Shown one piece after another: positions 1-5,615 of a DNA stretch of 5,615 nucleotides (position 1 is the first letter of the stretch; each line of letters opens with the position of its first letter). The translations under genes and the position numbers were made by a program. Under the pieces are notes generated by a model. That model made no database searches, was not told the DNA's origin, and saw only the letters and a program-made list of their open reading frames with translations. This stretch comes from an uncultured Planctomycetaceae bacterium (GTDB taxonomy: Bacteria > Planctomycetota > Planctomycetia > Pirellulales > UBA1268), in NCBI GenBank assembly GCA_903885855.1, contig CAISKG010000513.1, positions 1 to 5,615 of the forward strand, written 5' to 3'.

Positions 1-856
1 CGCTCGCGATGTGGGGGGCGAGGACCACGTTCGGCCGGCCGAGGATCGGGTGGCCCTGGGGAATCGGCTCCGGCGTGAAGACGTCGAGGGCCGCGGCCGA
101 CACCTGCCCGGCATCGAGCGCGGCGACGAGGGCGTCGGGGTCGACGAGGTCGCCGCGCGAGAGGTTCACGAGGATCGCCCCGCGCTTCATCCGTTCGAGC
201 GACGCGCGGCCGATCATGCCGCGCGTCTGCGGGAGCGAGGGGCAGTGGAGCGTGACGAGGTCGCTCTCGGCCAGCAGCCGCTCGAGCGGCGCAGGCTCGG
301 CGCCGGCCGCCCGCACGTCGGCCTCCGGGGCCACCGGATCGGCGACGAGCACGCGCCCCCCGAAGGCCGCGAGCCGCCGCACGACGCCGCGGCCGATGCG
401 CCCGAAGCCGACGGCGCCGCAGGTCATGCTCGCGAGCGTGCGGAAACTCCCCACGTCGCTCGCCAGCCCCCAGCCTCCCCCCTGCACGCGCCGGTCGTGG
501 GGCACGATCTGCCGCGTGAGGGCCAGGATCATGGCCAGCGTGTGGTCGGCCACCTCGTCGATGCAGTAGTCGGGAACGTTGCACACCGGGATGCCGCGGG
601 CCCGCGCCGCCTCGACGTCGACGTTGTCGTAGCCGATGCCGTAGCGGACGATCGCGCGGGCCCGCTGCATGGCGGCGATGACGTCGGCGTTCACCGGCGC
701 GAATTGCGTGATCACGACGTCGGCGTCGGCCACGGCCGCCGCCAGCACGGCCGGATCCTTGGAGCAGGGATCGTCGACGCTGTGCCCGGCCCCCTCGAGA
801 ATCTCCCGCTCGGGGGCGAGATCGTCGAAGTTGCGGTCGGTGATGACGACTTTCAT
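1..856 (-). CDS. D-isomer-specific 2-hydroxyacid dehydrogenase (partial, C-terminus off the left edge)
   Basis: This is an NAD(P)-dependent, cytoplasmic dehydrogenase that should interconvert a 2-hydroxy acid and a 2-keto acid. It belongs to the phosphoglycerate dehydrogenase/CtBP-like family. The first 285 residues are visible and the start is MKVVITDRN. The N-terminal part of the substrate domain carries RYGIGYDNVD (71-80). The Rossmann domain follows with the nucleotide loop GFGRIG (150-155) and an Asp at 173 ending the next strand, which favours NAD over NADP. All three catalytic residues of the family are present: Arg234 in NLSRGDLVD, Glu263 in DVFTPEP and His282 in APHIAS. Family members are about 310-330 residues long, so some 30-45 residues are missing beyond the window; no frameshift is seen. 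The start at 856 is supported by a GGGGGAG site 8 bases upstream. It lies 80 bases downstream of the PfkB kinase on the same strand, so co-transcription is likely. Substrate is not assignable: SerA-type 3-phosphoglycerate, glyoxylate/hydroxypyruvate and CtBP-like enzymes share these motifs. Confidence 0.93.
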   Translation of the reverse strand, partial: MKVVITDRNFDDLAPEREILEGAGHSVDDPCSKDPAVLAAAVADADVVITQFAPVNADVIAAMQRARAIVRYGIGYDNVDVEAARARGIPVCNVPDYCIDEVADHTLAMILALTRQIVPHDRRVQGGGWGLASDVGSFRTLASMTCGAVGFGRIGRGVVRRLAAFGGRVLVADPVAPEADVRAAGAEPAPLERLLAESDLVTLHCPSLPQTRGMIGRASLERMKRGAILVNLSRGDLVDPDALVAALDAGQVSAAALDVFTPEPIPQGHPILGRPNVVLAPHIAS

Positions 857-864
857 GCGTGACG

Positions 865-871
865 CTCCCCC
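865..871 (-). promoter_or_regulatory. Shine-Dalgarno site of the dehydrogenase
   Basis: On the minus strand this reads GGGGGAG, ending 8 bases before the ATG at 856. It fixes the start of the dehydrogenase. It lies a few bases downstream of the intercistronic hairpin, so folding of the leader could affect access to it; that last point is inference. Confidence 0.6.
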
Positions 872-877
872 CCGCCG

Positions 878-907
878 GCCGCGGCGTCGACTGTCGACAC
901 CCGCGGC
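878..907 (-). promoter_or_regulatory. Two-part hairpin between the PfkB kinase and the dehydrogenase
   Basis: The outer arms GCCGCGG (878-884) and CCGCGGC (901-907) are perfectly complementary over 7 bp. They enclose a second inverted repeat, GTCGAC (886-891) and GTCGAC (893-898), which can pair as a short stem with a tight loop. The two stems are separated by a small internal loop (885 against 899-900). Read on the minus strand, the structure begins 29 bases after the kinase stop and ends just before the dehydrogenase ribosome-binding site. No T-run follows it, so it is not a normal intrinsic terminator. It could be an mRNA-stability or translation-tuning element. The GTCGAC repeats could also be a DNA operator, or the match may simply reflect high GC. 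Confidence 0.4.
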
Positions 908-936
908 GGAAGTGTACCAGTGGCACCGTGAGGGGC

Positions 937-1899
937 CTACGGGCGCCGGGGGCCGGCGCCTCCCTCCACGCGTCCCTCGAGCCAGGCCTCCACCTCCGCC
1001 CGCGACGGGCAGCCCAGCCGGCCGCCGAAGCGCGTGCACTTGAGCGACGCCGCGACGACGGCGAAGCGGGCCGCTTCCTCGACCGGCGCCCCTTCGGCCA
1101 GCCGCAGCGCGAGCGCCCCGTGGAGGACGTCGCCGGCGGCGAGTGTGTCGACCACCAACACGCGCGGCGCCGCCACGCGCCGCACGCCCCCGCCCTCGAC
1201 CCAGGCGTAGCCGTCGGCGCCGCAGGAGGCGCCGACGTGTGCCGCGCCCGTGCGCGCCGCCACCGCCAGGAGGGCCCCCTCCACCGCCGCCGCGTCGGCG
1301 CCCGCGGCCCCGGCGTGCACGAGGAGCCCGGCGTCGGAGAAGACCAGATGCGACGCCAGGGGCACGAGCGCCGCGAGCACCTCCCGCGGGGCGACGTCGG
1401 CGTCGAGCATCCCGGCGACGCCGGCGCGCCGCGCCGCGTGCAGCGCCGCGGCCGCCCCTTCGGGCCAGCGCGTGTCGGCGTGGACGACGTCGGCCGCGGC
1501 CACCCGCTCGAGCGCCAGCCACGCCGGCGAGGGATCGAGGCTCGTGTCGTGGTAGGGAACGACGAGCCGGTCGCCGCGCGCGTCGATCACCGCCACGGCC
1601 ACGCTCGACCGCCCCCCGGGCACCGCGCGCACGCCGTCGATCCCGAGCCCCGCGTCGGCCAGCGCCGCGCGCATCGCCGCGCCGCGGGCGTCGTCCCCCA
1701 CGCGCCCCCAGGCCTCCGCCGCCCCCCCGAGCCGCACGAAGGCGCAGGCCGCCGAGACCGCCATCCCGTCGACCACCTCCGCGCAGTCGCGCGCGAGCGC
1801 CTTGCCAGGCACCGGCGGAACGGCGTCGACGCGGTAGAGCGTCGTCGTGCAGATCCCGCCGACGGCGATCAACCGCCGCGGCGGTCGGCTCCCTTGCAT
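937..1899 (-). CDS. PfkB-family (ribokinase-like) carbohydrate kinase, YihV-like branch
   Basis: This is a complete cytoplasmic ATP-dependent sugar kinase of 320 residues, the usual length for the family. The order of elements is a first strand IAVGGICTTTLYRVD (11-25), a substrate-lid segment PGKALARD (31-38), a sugar-site helix DGMAVSAACAFVRLGG (44-59), GRVGDD (65-70), DTRW (142-145), the strand and turn HVGASCGADG (221-230), the PfkB signature DTLAAGD (251-257) with catalytic base Asp257 and anion-hole residues, and a conserved tail ASLKCTRFGG (284-293). The DxRW, HGAL and LKCTR..GG segments match my memory of E. coli YihV (sulfofructose kinase) better than ribokinase or fructokinase. The usual Gly-Gly of the sugar site is Asp44-Gly45, so the substrate is left open. 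The ATG at 1899 is chosen because GGGAG sits 9 bases upstream and homology starts about 10 residues in. The same frame stays open far upstream, but that stretch is antisense to other genes. It is the first gene of a likely two-gene operon with the dehydrogenase. Confidence 0.92.
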   Translation of the reverse strand: MQGSRPPRRLIAVGGICTTTLYRVDAVPPVPGKALARDCAEVVDGMAVSAACAFVRLGGAAEAWGRVGDDARGAAMRAALADAGLGIDGVRAVPGGRSSVAVAVIDARGDRLVVPYHDTSLDPSPAWLALERVAAADVVHADTRWPEGAAAALHAARRAGVAGMLDADVAPREVLAALVPLASHLVFSDAGLLVHAGAAGADAAAVEGALLAVAARTGAAHVGASCGADGYAWVEGGGVRRVAAPRVLVVDTLAAGDVLHGALALRLAEGAPVEEAARFAVVAASLKCTRFGGRLGCPSRAEVEAWLEGRVEGGAGPRRP

Positions 1900-1908
1900 G
1901 GACTGTGA

Positions 1909-1913
1909 CTCCC
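1909..1913 (-). promoter_or_regulatory. Shine-Dalgarno site of the PfkB kinase
   Basis: On the minus strand this reads GGGAG, with 9 bases between it and the ATG at 1899. It decides the start, because the frame is open for more than a thousand codons upstream and offers many false starts. Confidence 0.55.
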
Positions 1914-1958
1914 GTCGCCGGGGCGGCGGTCTTCGTGTCGGCCGCGCCCGGGGCAGCG

Positions 1959-1990
1959 TTGGTGCCCCGGCCCGGCCCGGATACTCTATC
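1959..1990. promoter_or_regulatory. Candidate promoter in the divergent intergenic region
   Basis: The 174 bases between the two divergent genes (1900-2073) contain one short A/T-rich patch, ATACTCTATC at 1981-1990, in otherwise almost pure G+C. On the plus strand TTGGTG (1959-1964) and TACTCT (1982-1987) are 17 bases apart, a sigma-70-like arrangement with three of six consensus bases in each box. On the minus strand the same patch reads TAGAGT, four of six matches to a -10 box, but no -35 box is seen at the right distance. It could serve the Ser/Thr kinase, the PfkB kinase, or both. Support is weak because planctomycete promoter consensus is poorly defined. Confidence 0.3.
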
Positions 1991-2022
1991 GCCAGGGGTG
2001 TTCCTGCGGCGTGGCGGCGACG

Positions 2023-2053
2023 CAGGGCGCCGGCGACACAGGGCGCCGGCGAC
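2023..2053 (+). repeat. Two-copy tandem repeat, 16-bp period, in the leader of the Ser/Thr kinase
   Basis: The 15-mer CAGGGCGCCGGCGAC occurs at 2023-2037 and again, perfectly, at 2039-2053. Each copy contains the palindrome GGCGCC. The period is not a multiple of three, so the repeat would shift reading frame between copies. This argues that it is non-coding leader and that the kinase begins at the downstream ATG. It could be a paired operator or the result of replication slippage. Confidence 0.6.
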
Positions 2054-2063
2054 GCCTCGGTGC

Positions 2064-2067
2064 GGAG
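2064..2067 (+). promoter_or_regulatory. Shine-Dalgarno site of the Ser/Thr kinase
   Basis: GGAG lies 6 bases before the ATG at 2074. It favours that start over an in-frame GTG at 2011, whose nearest purine-rich stretch (AGGGG) is about 13 bases away. Confidence 0.5.
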
Positions 2068-2073
2068 CGAGCG

Positions 2074-4440
2074 ATGACGGATCCTCCGGGGCCCGAGCAT
2101 GGGCCGCTTCCCGGCCGCGGGCCGGCGCCGTCGCGGCAGCGACGGCCGATCGAGTCGCCCTGCATCCCGGGCCTCGTCGATCTCGTCGAGGTGGGCCGGG
2201 GGGGCATGGGCGCCGTCTTCCGCGCCCGCGACGAGCGGCTGGGGCGCACCGTGGCGGTCAAGGTGCTCGCCGGGTCGGCCGCGATCTCCGCCGATGGCCA
2301 CCGGCAGGCCGACCGCGAGGCGCGGCTCCTCACGCGCATCACCCACCCCAACATCGTGCGCATCCTGTTCGTCACCGAATCGGGGGGTGCGCCGGCGATC
2401 GTCATGGAGTGGATCGACGGGCCGACCCTCGAGGAACGCGGTCGCGACGCCGCGCTGCCGCCCCGCGAGGCGGCGGCGATCGTCGCCGATCTGGCCCGCG
2501 CCGTCGCGGCGGTGCATGCCTGCGGCATCGTCCACCGCGACATCAGCCCGGCGAACGTCCTGCTCGCGGCGGGGGAAGAACAACCGGTCCCCAAGCTGAT
2601 CGACTTCGGACTCGCGCGTCCCGACGCCGAGGGCCCGGGTGCGCCGAGCCGCACCGAGGTCGCGATCGGGACGCCGCCGTTCATGGCCCCGGAGCAGACC
2701 GGGCTCGACGCGGCGCTCGGCGCCATCGGCCCTGCCACCGACATCCATGGCCTGGGGGCGCTCCTCTACTGGCTCCTCTCCGGCCACGCTCCGTACGAAG
2801 CCGCCACCGAGGCAGCTGCGCTGAGGCGGGCCGCGGCCGCCGACGCCCCCACGCTCTCCCCGGTCCGCCGGCCGGTGCCGCGCGACCTGCGGACGATCGT
2901 GGAAAGGTGCCTGGCACGCCGCCCCGAGCGTCGCTACCGCTCGGCCGACGATCTCGCCGACGATCTCGGGCGATTCCTCGCCCACCGCCCGATCCGCGCC
3001 CGTCGCGCCGGGCCGCTGGAGCGGCTCGCCAAATGGGCGCGACGCCGCCCCGCCCAGGCGGCGCTGGCGGCGAGCGTGGCCATGGCGGCGGCCGCGTCGG
3101 CGATGATGGGGGTGCACCACGTCCGCAGGCTCGAACGCGCCCACGTCGCCATCACCGCCAGCCGCGACGGCGCGATCGAGGCCGCCGCCCGCGCGCGAGC
3201 CTCCTTCGCCAGGCTCACCGACTCCACGGCCGAGCGCCTGCTCGCCCGAGGCGGCGTCCAGGACGACGGCGACCGCGACCATCTGCGCCGGATCCGCGAC
3301 GAGTACCGCGACTGGCCGCTCGAGCCCGACCGGGCCGCGGCGCTGCGTTTCCGGGCCGCCGGCCTCGATCGGCTCGCGAAGATCTTCTTGCGACTCGGGC
3401 TGGTCGACGACTGCCTCGACGCGACGCGGATCGCGATCGACGACCTCGGATCGCTCGATGCGATGGGCCTCTCCGGCGCGGACGACCAGCGGCTGCGCGT
3501 CGACCTCGAGCTCTTCCGCTGCGGGCTGCTGCTGAGCGTCGATCGATGCGACGAGGCCGCGGCCGCGGCGTCGGCGACCGTCGCGCGCCTCGAAGCGGGC
3601 GTCGCGCGGAACGGCCGGACACCGCCGCAACTTCCCGGGGCGCTCTCCGTGCTGGCGGTCGCCGAGACCCGTCGCGGAGACCGCGCCGCCGCCGCCCGGA
3701 CGTTTCGCCGGGCCCTCGCGGCATGCGATGCGATGCTCGACCGGGCGCCCGTCGACGCGGCGACGCTCCGCACCGTGCTGCCGGTGTACTTCAACGCGGC
3801 CGCGACCCCCTGGCACGACTCTCCGGAGGAGCGCCACGCGCTCTACGAGCGGCTGGTGGCGCTCGCCGCGGACGGCTTGGAGCGGTTCGACACGGACCGC
3901 GAGATCTTGGGCTCCAGCGCCCTTTTGGGCCTGGCGGCCCTGGCCGAGGTGGATCTGGAGCTGGGCAGGCCCGCGGAGGCGCTCGAGCACGTGCGCGATC
4001 GCGCCGCCCTCGGACGGACGCTGGCCGCGGAGATGCCCGACTCCGACGTGATCTCGAGCGACCCGCACACGGCCGCCAGCCAGGCCTGGCGCTGCCACCG
4101 GGCACTCGGCAGGCCGGAGGATGCCGAAGCGGAGCTCGCCGCCGCTGCCGAGGCCGCCGCACGGGCCGTGGCCGCGGCGCCGGCGCTCGTGGGCCGGGCG
4201 CGGACGCTCGTGTGGTCGCTCGAGGCCCGCGCCGAGATGGAGGAGGCGTTGGGCCGGCGCGACGCGGCGCTGGCCACGTGGCGGCAGATCGTCGCGGCGG
4301 CCCTGCCCTGGTCCAGCGGCCCGGGGGCCGATCCGTCGCTCGTCGCCAAGGCCGCCGAGGCCGAGGCGGCGATCGCGCGGCTCTCCGCCGACGGCGCGGG
4401 GGGCACGGACGCGGGTGCGGCCCCGCCCGCGCCACAGTGA
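2074..4440 (+). CDS. Membrane-anchored Hanks-type Ser/Thr protein kinase with TPR-like C-terminal region
   Basis: The 788-residue product should phosphorylate Ser/Thr on protein partners at the inner face of the membrane. The kinase domain spans about residues 35-305. It has the Gly loop GRGGMGAV (41-48), ATP-binding Lys63 (VAVK), helix-C Glu82, catalytic loop HRDISPAN (154-161) with Asp156 and Asn161, DFG (177-179), activation-segment end GTPPFMAPEQ (199-208), and DIHGLG (223-228). A basic stretch KWARRR precedes one Ala-rich hydrophobic segment (327-347), so the kinase is probably cytoplasmic and residues 348-788 lie outside. That outer part is helical with TPR-like pairs, for example near 524-550, 616-645 and 669-736. 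The catalytic-loop Lys (HRDLKP) is Ser158 here, as in the HRDVSP form I recall from some myxobacterial kinases. An in-frame GTG at 2011 would add 21 residues but crosses a tandem repeat. Targets and ligand are unknown. Confidence 0.94.
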   Translation: MTDPPGPEHGPLPGRGPAPSRQRRPIESPCIPGLVDLVEVGRGGMGAVFRARDERLGRTVAVKVLAGSAAISADGHRQADREARLLTRITHPNIVRILFVTESGGAPAIVMEWIDGPTLEERGRDAALPPREAAAIVADLARAVAAVHACGIVHRDISPANVLLAAGEEQPVPKLIDFGLARPDAEGPGAPSRTEVAIGTPPFMAPEQTGLDAALGAIGPATDIHGLGALLYWLLSGHAPYEAATEAAALRRAAAADAPTLSPVRRPVPRDLRTIVERCLARRPERRYRSADDLADDLGRFLAHRPIRARRAGPLERLAKWARRRPAQAALAASVAMAAAASAMMGVHHVRRLERAHVAITASRDGAIEAAARARASFARLTDSTAERLLARGGVQDDGDRDHLRRIRDEYRDWPLEPDRAAALRFRAAGLDRLAKIFLRLGLVDDCLDATRIAIDDLGSLDAMGLSGADDQRLRVDLELFRCGLLLSVDRCDEAAAAASATVARLEAGVARNGRTPPQLPGALSVLAVAETRRGDRAAAARTFRRALAACDAMLDRAPVDAATLRTVLPVYFNAAATPWHDSPEERHALYERLVALAADGLERFDTDREILGSSALLGLAALAEVDLELGRPAEALEHVRDRAALGRTLAAEMPDSDVISSDPHTAASQAWRCHRALGRPEDAEAELAAAAEAAARAVAAAPALVGRARTLVWSLEARAEMEEALGRRDAALATWRQIVAAALPWSSGPGADPSLVAKAAEAEAAIARLSADGAGGTDAGAAPPAPQ

Positions 4441-4464
4441 CGCTCGTCGACCGCACCGGGGGTG

Positions 4465-4486
4465 GTGCACCGCCCGTGGGCGGCAC
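4465..4486 (+). terminator. Hairpin just after the Ser/Thr kinase stop, possible terminator
   Basis: CCGCC (4470-4474) pairs with GGCGG (4479-4483) around the loop CGTG. GTG (4465-4467) can extend the stem by pairing with CAC (4484-4486) past a two-base bulge. It starts 25 bases after the stop codon. No T-run follows, so it is not a classical intrinsic terminator. It could mark a factor-dependent end or only protect the 3' end of the mRNA. Confidence 0.25.
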
Positions 4487-4541
4487 GGCGCTCTCGGCCT
4501 GTCCCCGGGGGCGGTGTGGCTCGCCGCGGAGCCTGGCCCGC

Positions 4542-4547
4542 TAGACT
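4542..4547 (+). promoter_or_regulatory. Candidate -10 box (TAGACT) upstream of the PLP enzyme
   Basis: TAGACT matches four of six bases of the TATAAT consensus and stands out in a G+C-rich gap. It lies 88 bases before the ATG at 4636. No good -35 box is seen 16-19 bases upstream. If it is real, the PLP gene has its own promoter and a leader of about 80 bases. Confidence 0.3.
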
Positions 4548-4635
4548 CGCGACGCGGGGGCCGCGCCGCGGACCTTCGCCCGCTCGACGCCCCGAGCCGT
4601 TCCCCTCCGATCCCGCGAGCCCCCCGGACACCCGC

Positions 4636-5615
4636 ATGCTCGACGCCGCCACGCGCGCCCGCGACTTCCCCGCCCTGGCGGGAATCGCCTACCTCAACAC
4701 CGCCGCCGAGGGGATCCCGCCGCCGGCGGTCGGGGAGGCGTTCGCGGCGTACGTCCGCGACAAGACGCTCGGCATGGACGGCCGGCTCGAGCATGCCAAG
4801 GTCCATGCCCGGGCCCGGGAGGCGGCGGCGGCCATGATCGGCCTCGAGGCCGACGACGTCGCCATCTGCTCCTGCTCGTCGGAGGCCTTCAACCTGGCGG
4901 CGCTGGCGCTGCGCCTCGCCGACGGCGACGAGGTGGTGGTCAGCGACCTCGACTTCCCTTCGAGCGTCACCCCCTTTCTCCAGGCCGCCTGCCCGGCGGA
5001 GGTGAGGGTGTGGCGCTCGCGCGGGGGCCGCCTCGCCCCCGAGGATCTCGCCGGCCTGCTCACGCCGCGCACCAGGCTCGTGTCGCTGCCGCTGGTGAGT
5101 TTCTACAACGGCTTCCGCGCCGACGTGCCGGCGATGGCGGCGGTCGTCGCCCGGCACAGCCCCGCCCTCCTGGCCGTCGACGCGACGCAGGCCCTCGGCC
5201 GGATCCCGCTCGACCGCGGCAGCGGGGCGCTCGCCGGGGCCGACCTCGTCGTCTCGAGCACGCACAAGTGGCTCCTCGGGCCGCACGGCGGGGGGATCGT
5301 CGGCGTGCCGCCCCACCGGCGCGACGCCTGGACCGTGCCCGCGGGGGGCTGGTTCAACATCCGCGACGCCTTCGGCGGCGAACGATTCGCCGCGGCGGAG
5401 AGCCTCGCGGGGGCCGCGAGCTTCGCCGTCGGCATGCCGAACTACCCCGCCATCTACGGGATCGCCGCGGCGCTGGAGTACGTGGCCGGCGTGGGGGTGG
5501 CCGCCATCGACCGCCACGCGGCGCCACTGGTGGCGGCGTGCCTGGAGGGGCTCGGGGGGCTCGGCGTCGATCTGCTCTCCCCCGCCGATCCGGCGGCGCT
5601 CGCCGGGATCCTCGC
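4636..5615 (+). CDS. Class V aminotransferase-fold PLP-dependent enzyme (partial, C-terminus off the right edge)
   Basis: This is a cytoplasmic, fold-type I PLP enzyme of the class V group (cysteine desulfurase/isopenicillin N epimerase-like). 326 residues are visible; full proteins usually have about 370-420. Motifs in order are YLNTAAEG (19-26), CSSEAFNL (80-87) for the phosphate-binding turn, SDLDFPSS (103-110), VDATQALGR (181-189) with Asp182 for the pyridine nitrogen and Gln185, and STHKWLLGPHGGG (208-220) with His210 and the Schiff-base Lys211. True NifS/IscS/SufS desulfurases have a His in the segment where DFPSS lies here, so a cysteine desulfurase role is not supported. The exact reaction (aminotransferase, epimerase or lyase) is unknown. 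Only a weak GGA lies 7 bases before the ATG. The frame has no stop back to the kinase stop, and GTG codons at 4462 and 4465 could start it, but homology begins close to this ATG. Confidence 0.92.
   Translation, partial: MLDAATRARDFPALAGIAYLNTAAEGIPPPAVGEAFAAYVRDKTLGMDGRLEHAKVHARAREAAAAMIGLEADDVAICSCSSEAFNLAALALRLADGDEVVVSDLDFPSSVTPFLQAACPAEVRVWRSRGGRLAPEDLAGLLTPRTRLVSLPLVSFYNGFRADVPAMAAVVARHSPALLAVDATQALGRIPLDRGSGALAGADLVVSSTHKWLLGPHGGGIVGVPPHRRDAWTVPAGGWFNIRDAFGGERFAAAESLAGAASFAVGMPNYPAIYGIAAALEYVAGVGVAAIDRHAAPLVAACLEGLGGLGVDLLSPADPAALAGIL

Noticed and set aside
9..862. Plus-strand open frames of 186 and 283 residues over the dehydrogenase
   Set aside because: They are antisense to a dehydrogenase with complete catalytic and NAD-binding motifs, and their translations show no domain.
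937..1899. Naming the PfkB kinase yihV (sulfofructose kinase)
   Set aside because: The similarity is clear, but the sugar-site Gly-Gly is changed, one recalled sulfonate-contact residue is not kept, and no other sulfoglycolysis gene is in view.
859..1908. 349-residue plus-strand open frame
   Set aside because: It covers the PfkB kinase in antisense and has His/Arg/Gly-rich content with no recognisable motif.
2022..2053. Possible CRISPR-like or satellite repeat
   Set aside because: There are only two copies with a single base between them, no spacers and no cas genes.
2011..2073. GTG at 2011 as the start of the Ser/Thr kinase
   Set aside because: The added 21 residues are encoded by a frame-shifting tandem repeat and have no family support. 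The ATG at 2074 has a better-spaced GGAG.
1143..4544. 1133-residue plus-strand open frame
   Set aside because: It is almost entirely Arg/Pro/Ala low complexity, antisense to the PfkB kinase and out of frame with the Ser/Thr kinase, which has all its family motifs in another frame.
1900..5517. Very long minus-strand open frame running into the PfkB kinase, apparently one 1526-residue protein
   Set aside because: Only the last 320 residues are a real protein family with a good ribosome-binding site. The rest is antisense to the Ser/Thr kinase and PLP enzyme, low-complexity Arg/Gly/Ala/Pro, and without recognisable domains. Long shadow frames are expected at this GC content.

Overview
This window is very GC-rich DNA, roughly three quarters G+C by eye, and it holds four protein-coding genes with short gaps between them. 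The best guess at origin is a planctomycete (phylum Planctomycetota, possibly Pirellulales-like). The main reason is the large gene in the middle. It encodes a membrane-anchored Hanks-type Ser/Thr kinase followed by one Ala-rich transmembrane helix and a long helical TPR-like C-terminal part, an architecture very common in that phylum. Myxobacteria are the main alternative. The taxonomic call is an inference, because there is no rRNA or other marker here.

Layout, left to right. (1) Positions 1-856, minus strand: a D-isomer-specific 2-hydroxyacid dehydrogenase whose C-terminus is cut off by the left edge. (2) Positions 857-936: an 80-base gap with a strong two-part hairpin and a clear Shine-Dalgarno site. 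(3) Positions 937-1899, minus strand: a complete PfkB-family (ribokinase-like) sugar kinase most like the YihV branch. Genes 3 and 1 read in the same direction and probably form an operon. (4) Positions 1900-2073: a 174-base divergent intergenic region with a candidate promoter and a 16-bp-period tandem repeat. (5) Positions 2074-4440, plus strand: the Ser/Thr kinase. (6) Positions 4441-4635: a 195-base gap with a hairpin just after the kinase stop and a TAGACT box that may be the -10 element of the next gene. (7) Positions 4636-5615, plus strand: a class V aminotransferase-fold PLP enzyme cut off by the right edge.

The sugar kinase and the dehydrogenase plausibly belong to one small catabolic pathway: phosphorylation of a sugar or keto-sugar, and NAD-linked interconversion of a 2-hydroxy acid and a 2-keto acid. 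The substrates cannot be read from sequence alone. The Ser/Thr kinase is transcribed divergently and looks like a stand-alone signalling gene. The PLP enzyme has its own leader and is not obviously tied to the others.

No RNA genes, insertion sequences, CRISPR arrays, integrases, phage genes or defence genes were seen. I see ordinary planctomycete-type chromosomal genes and no convincing new multi-gene system. The most interesting points are the atypical HRDISP catalytic loop of the kinase, the altered substrate-site motif of the PfkB kinase and its unusual dehydrogenase partner, and the structured intercistronic leader.
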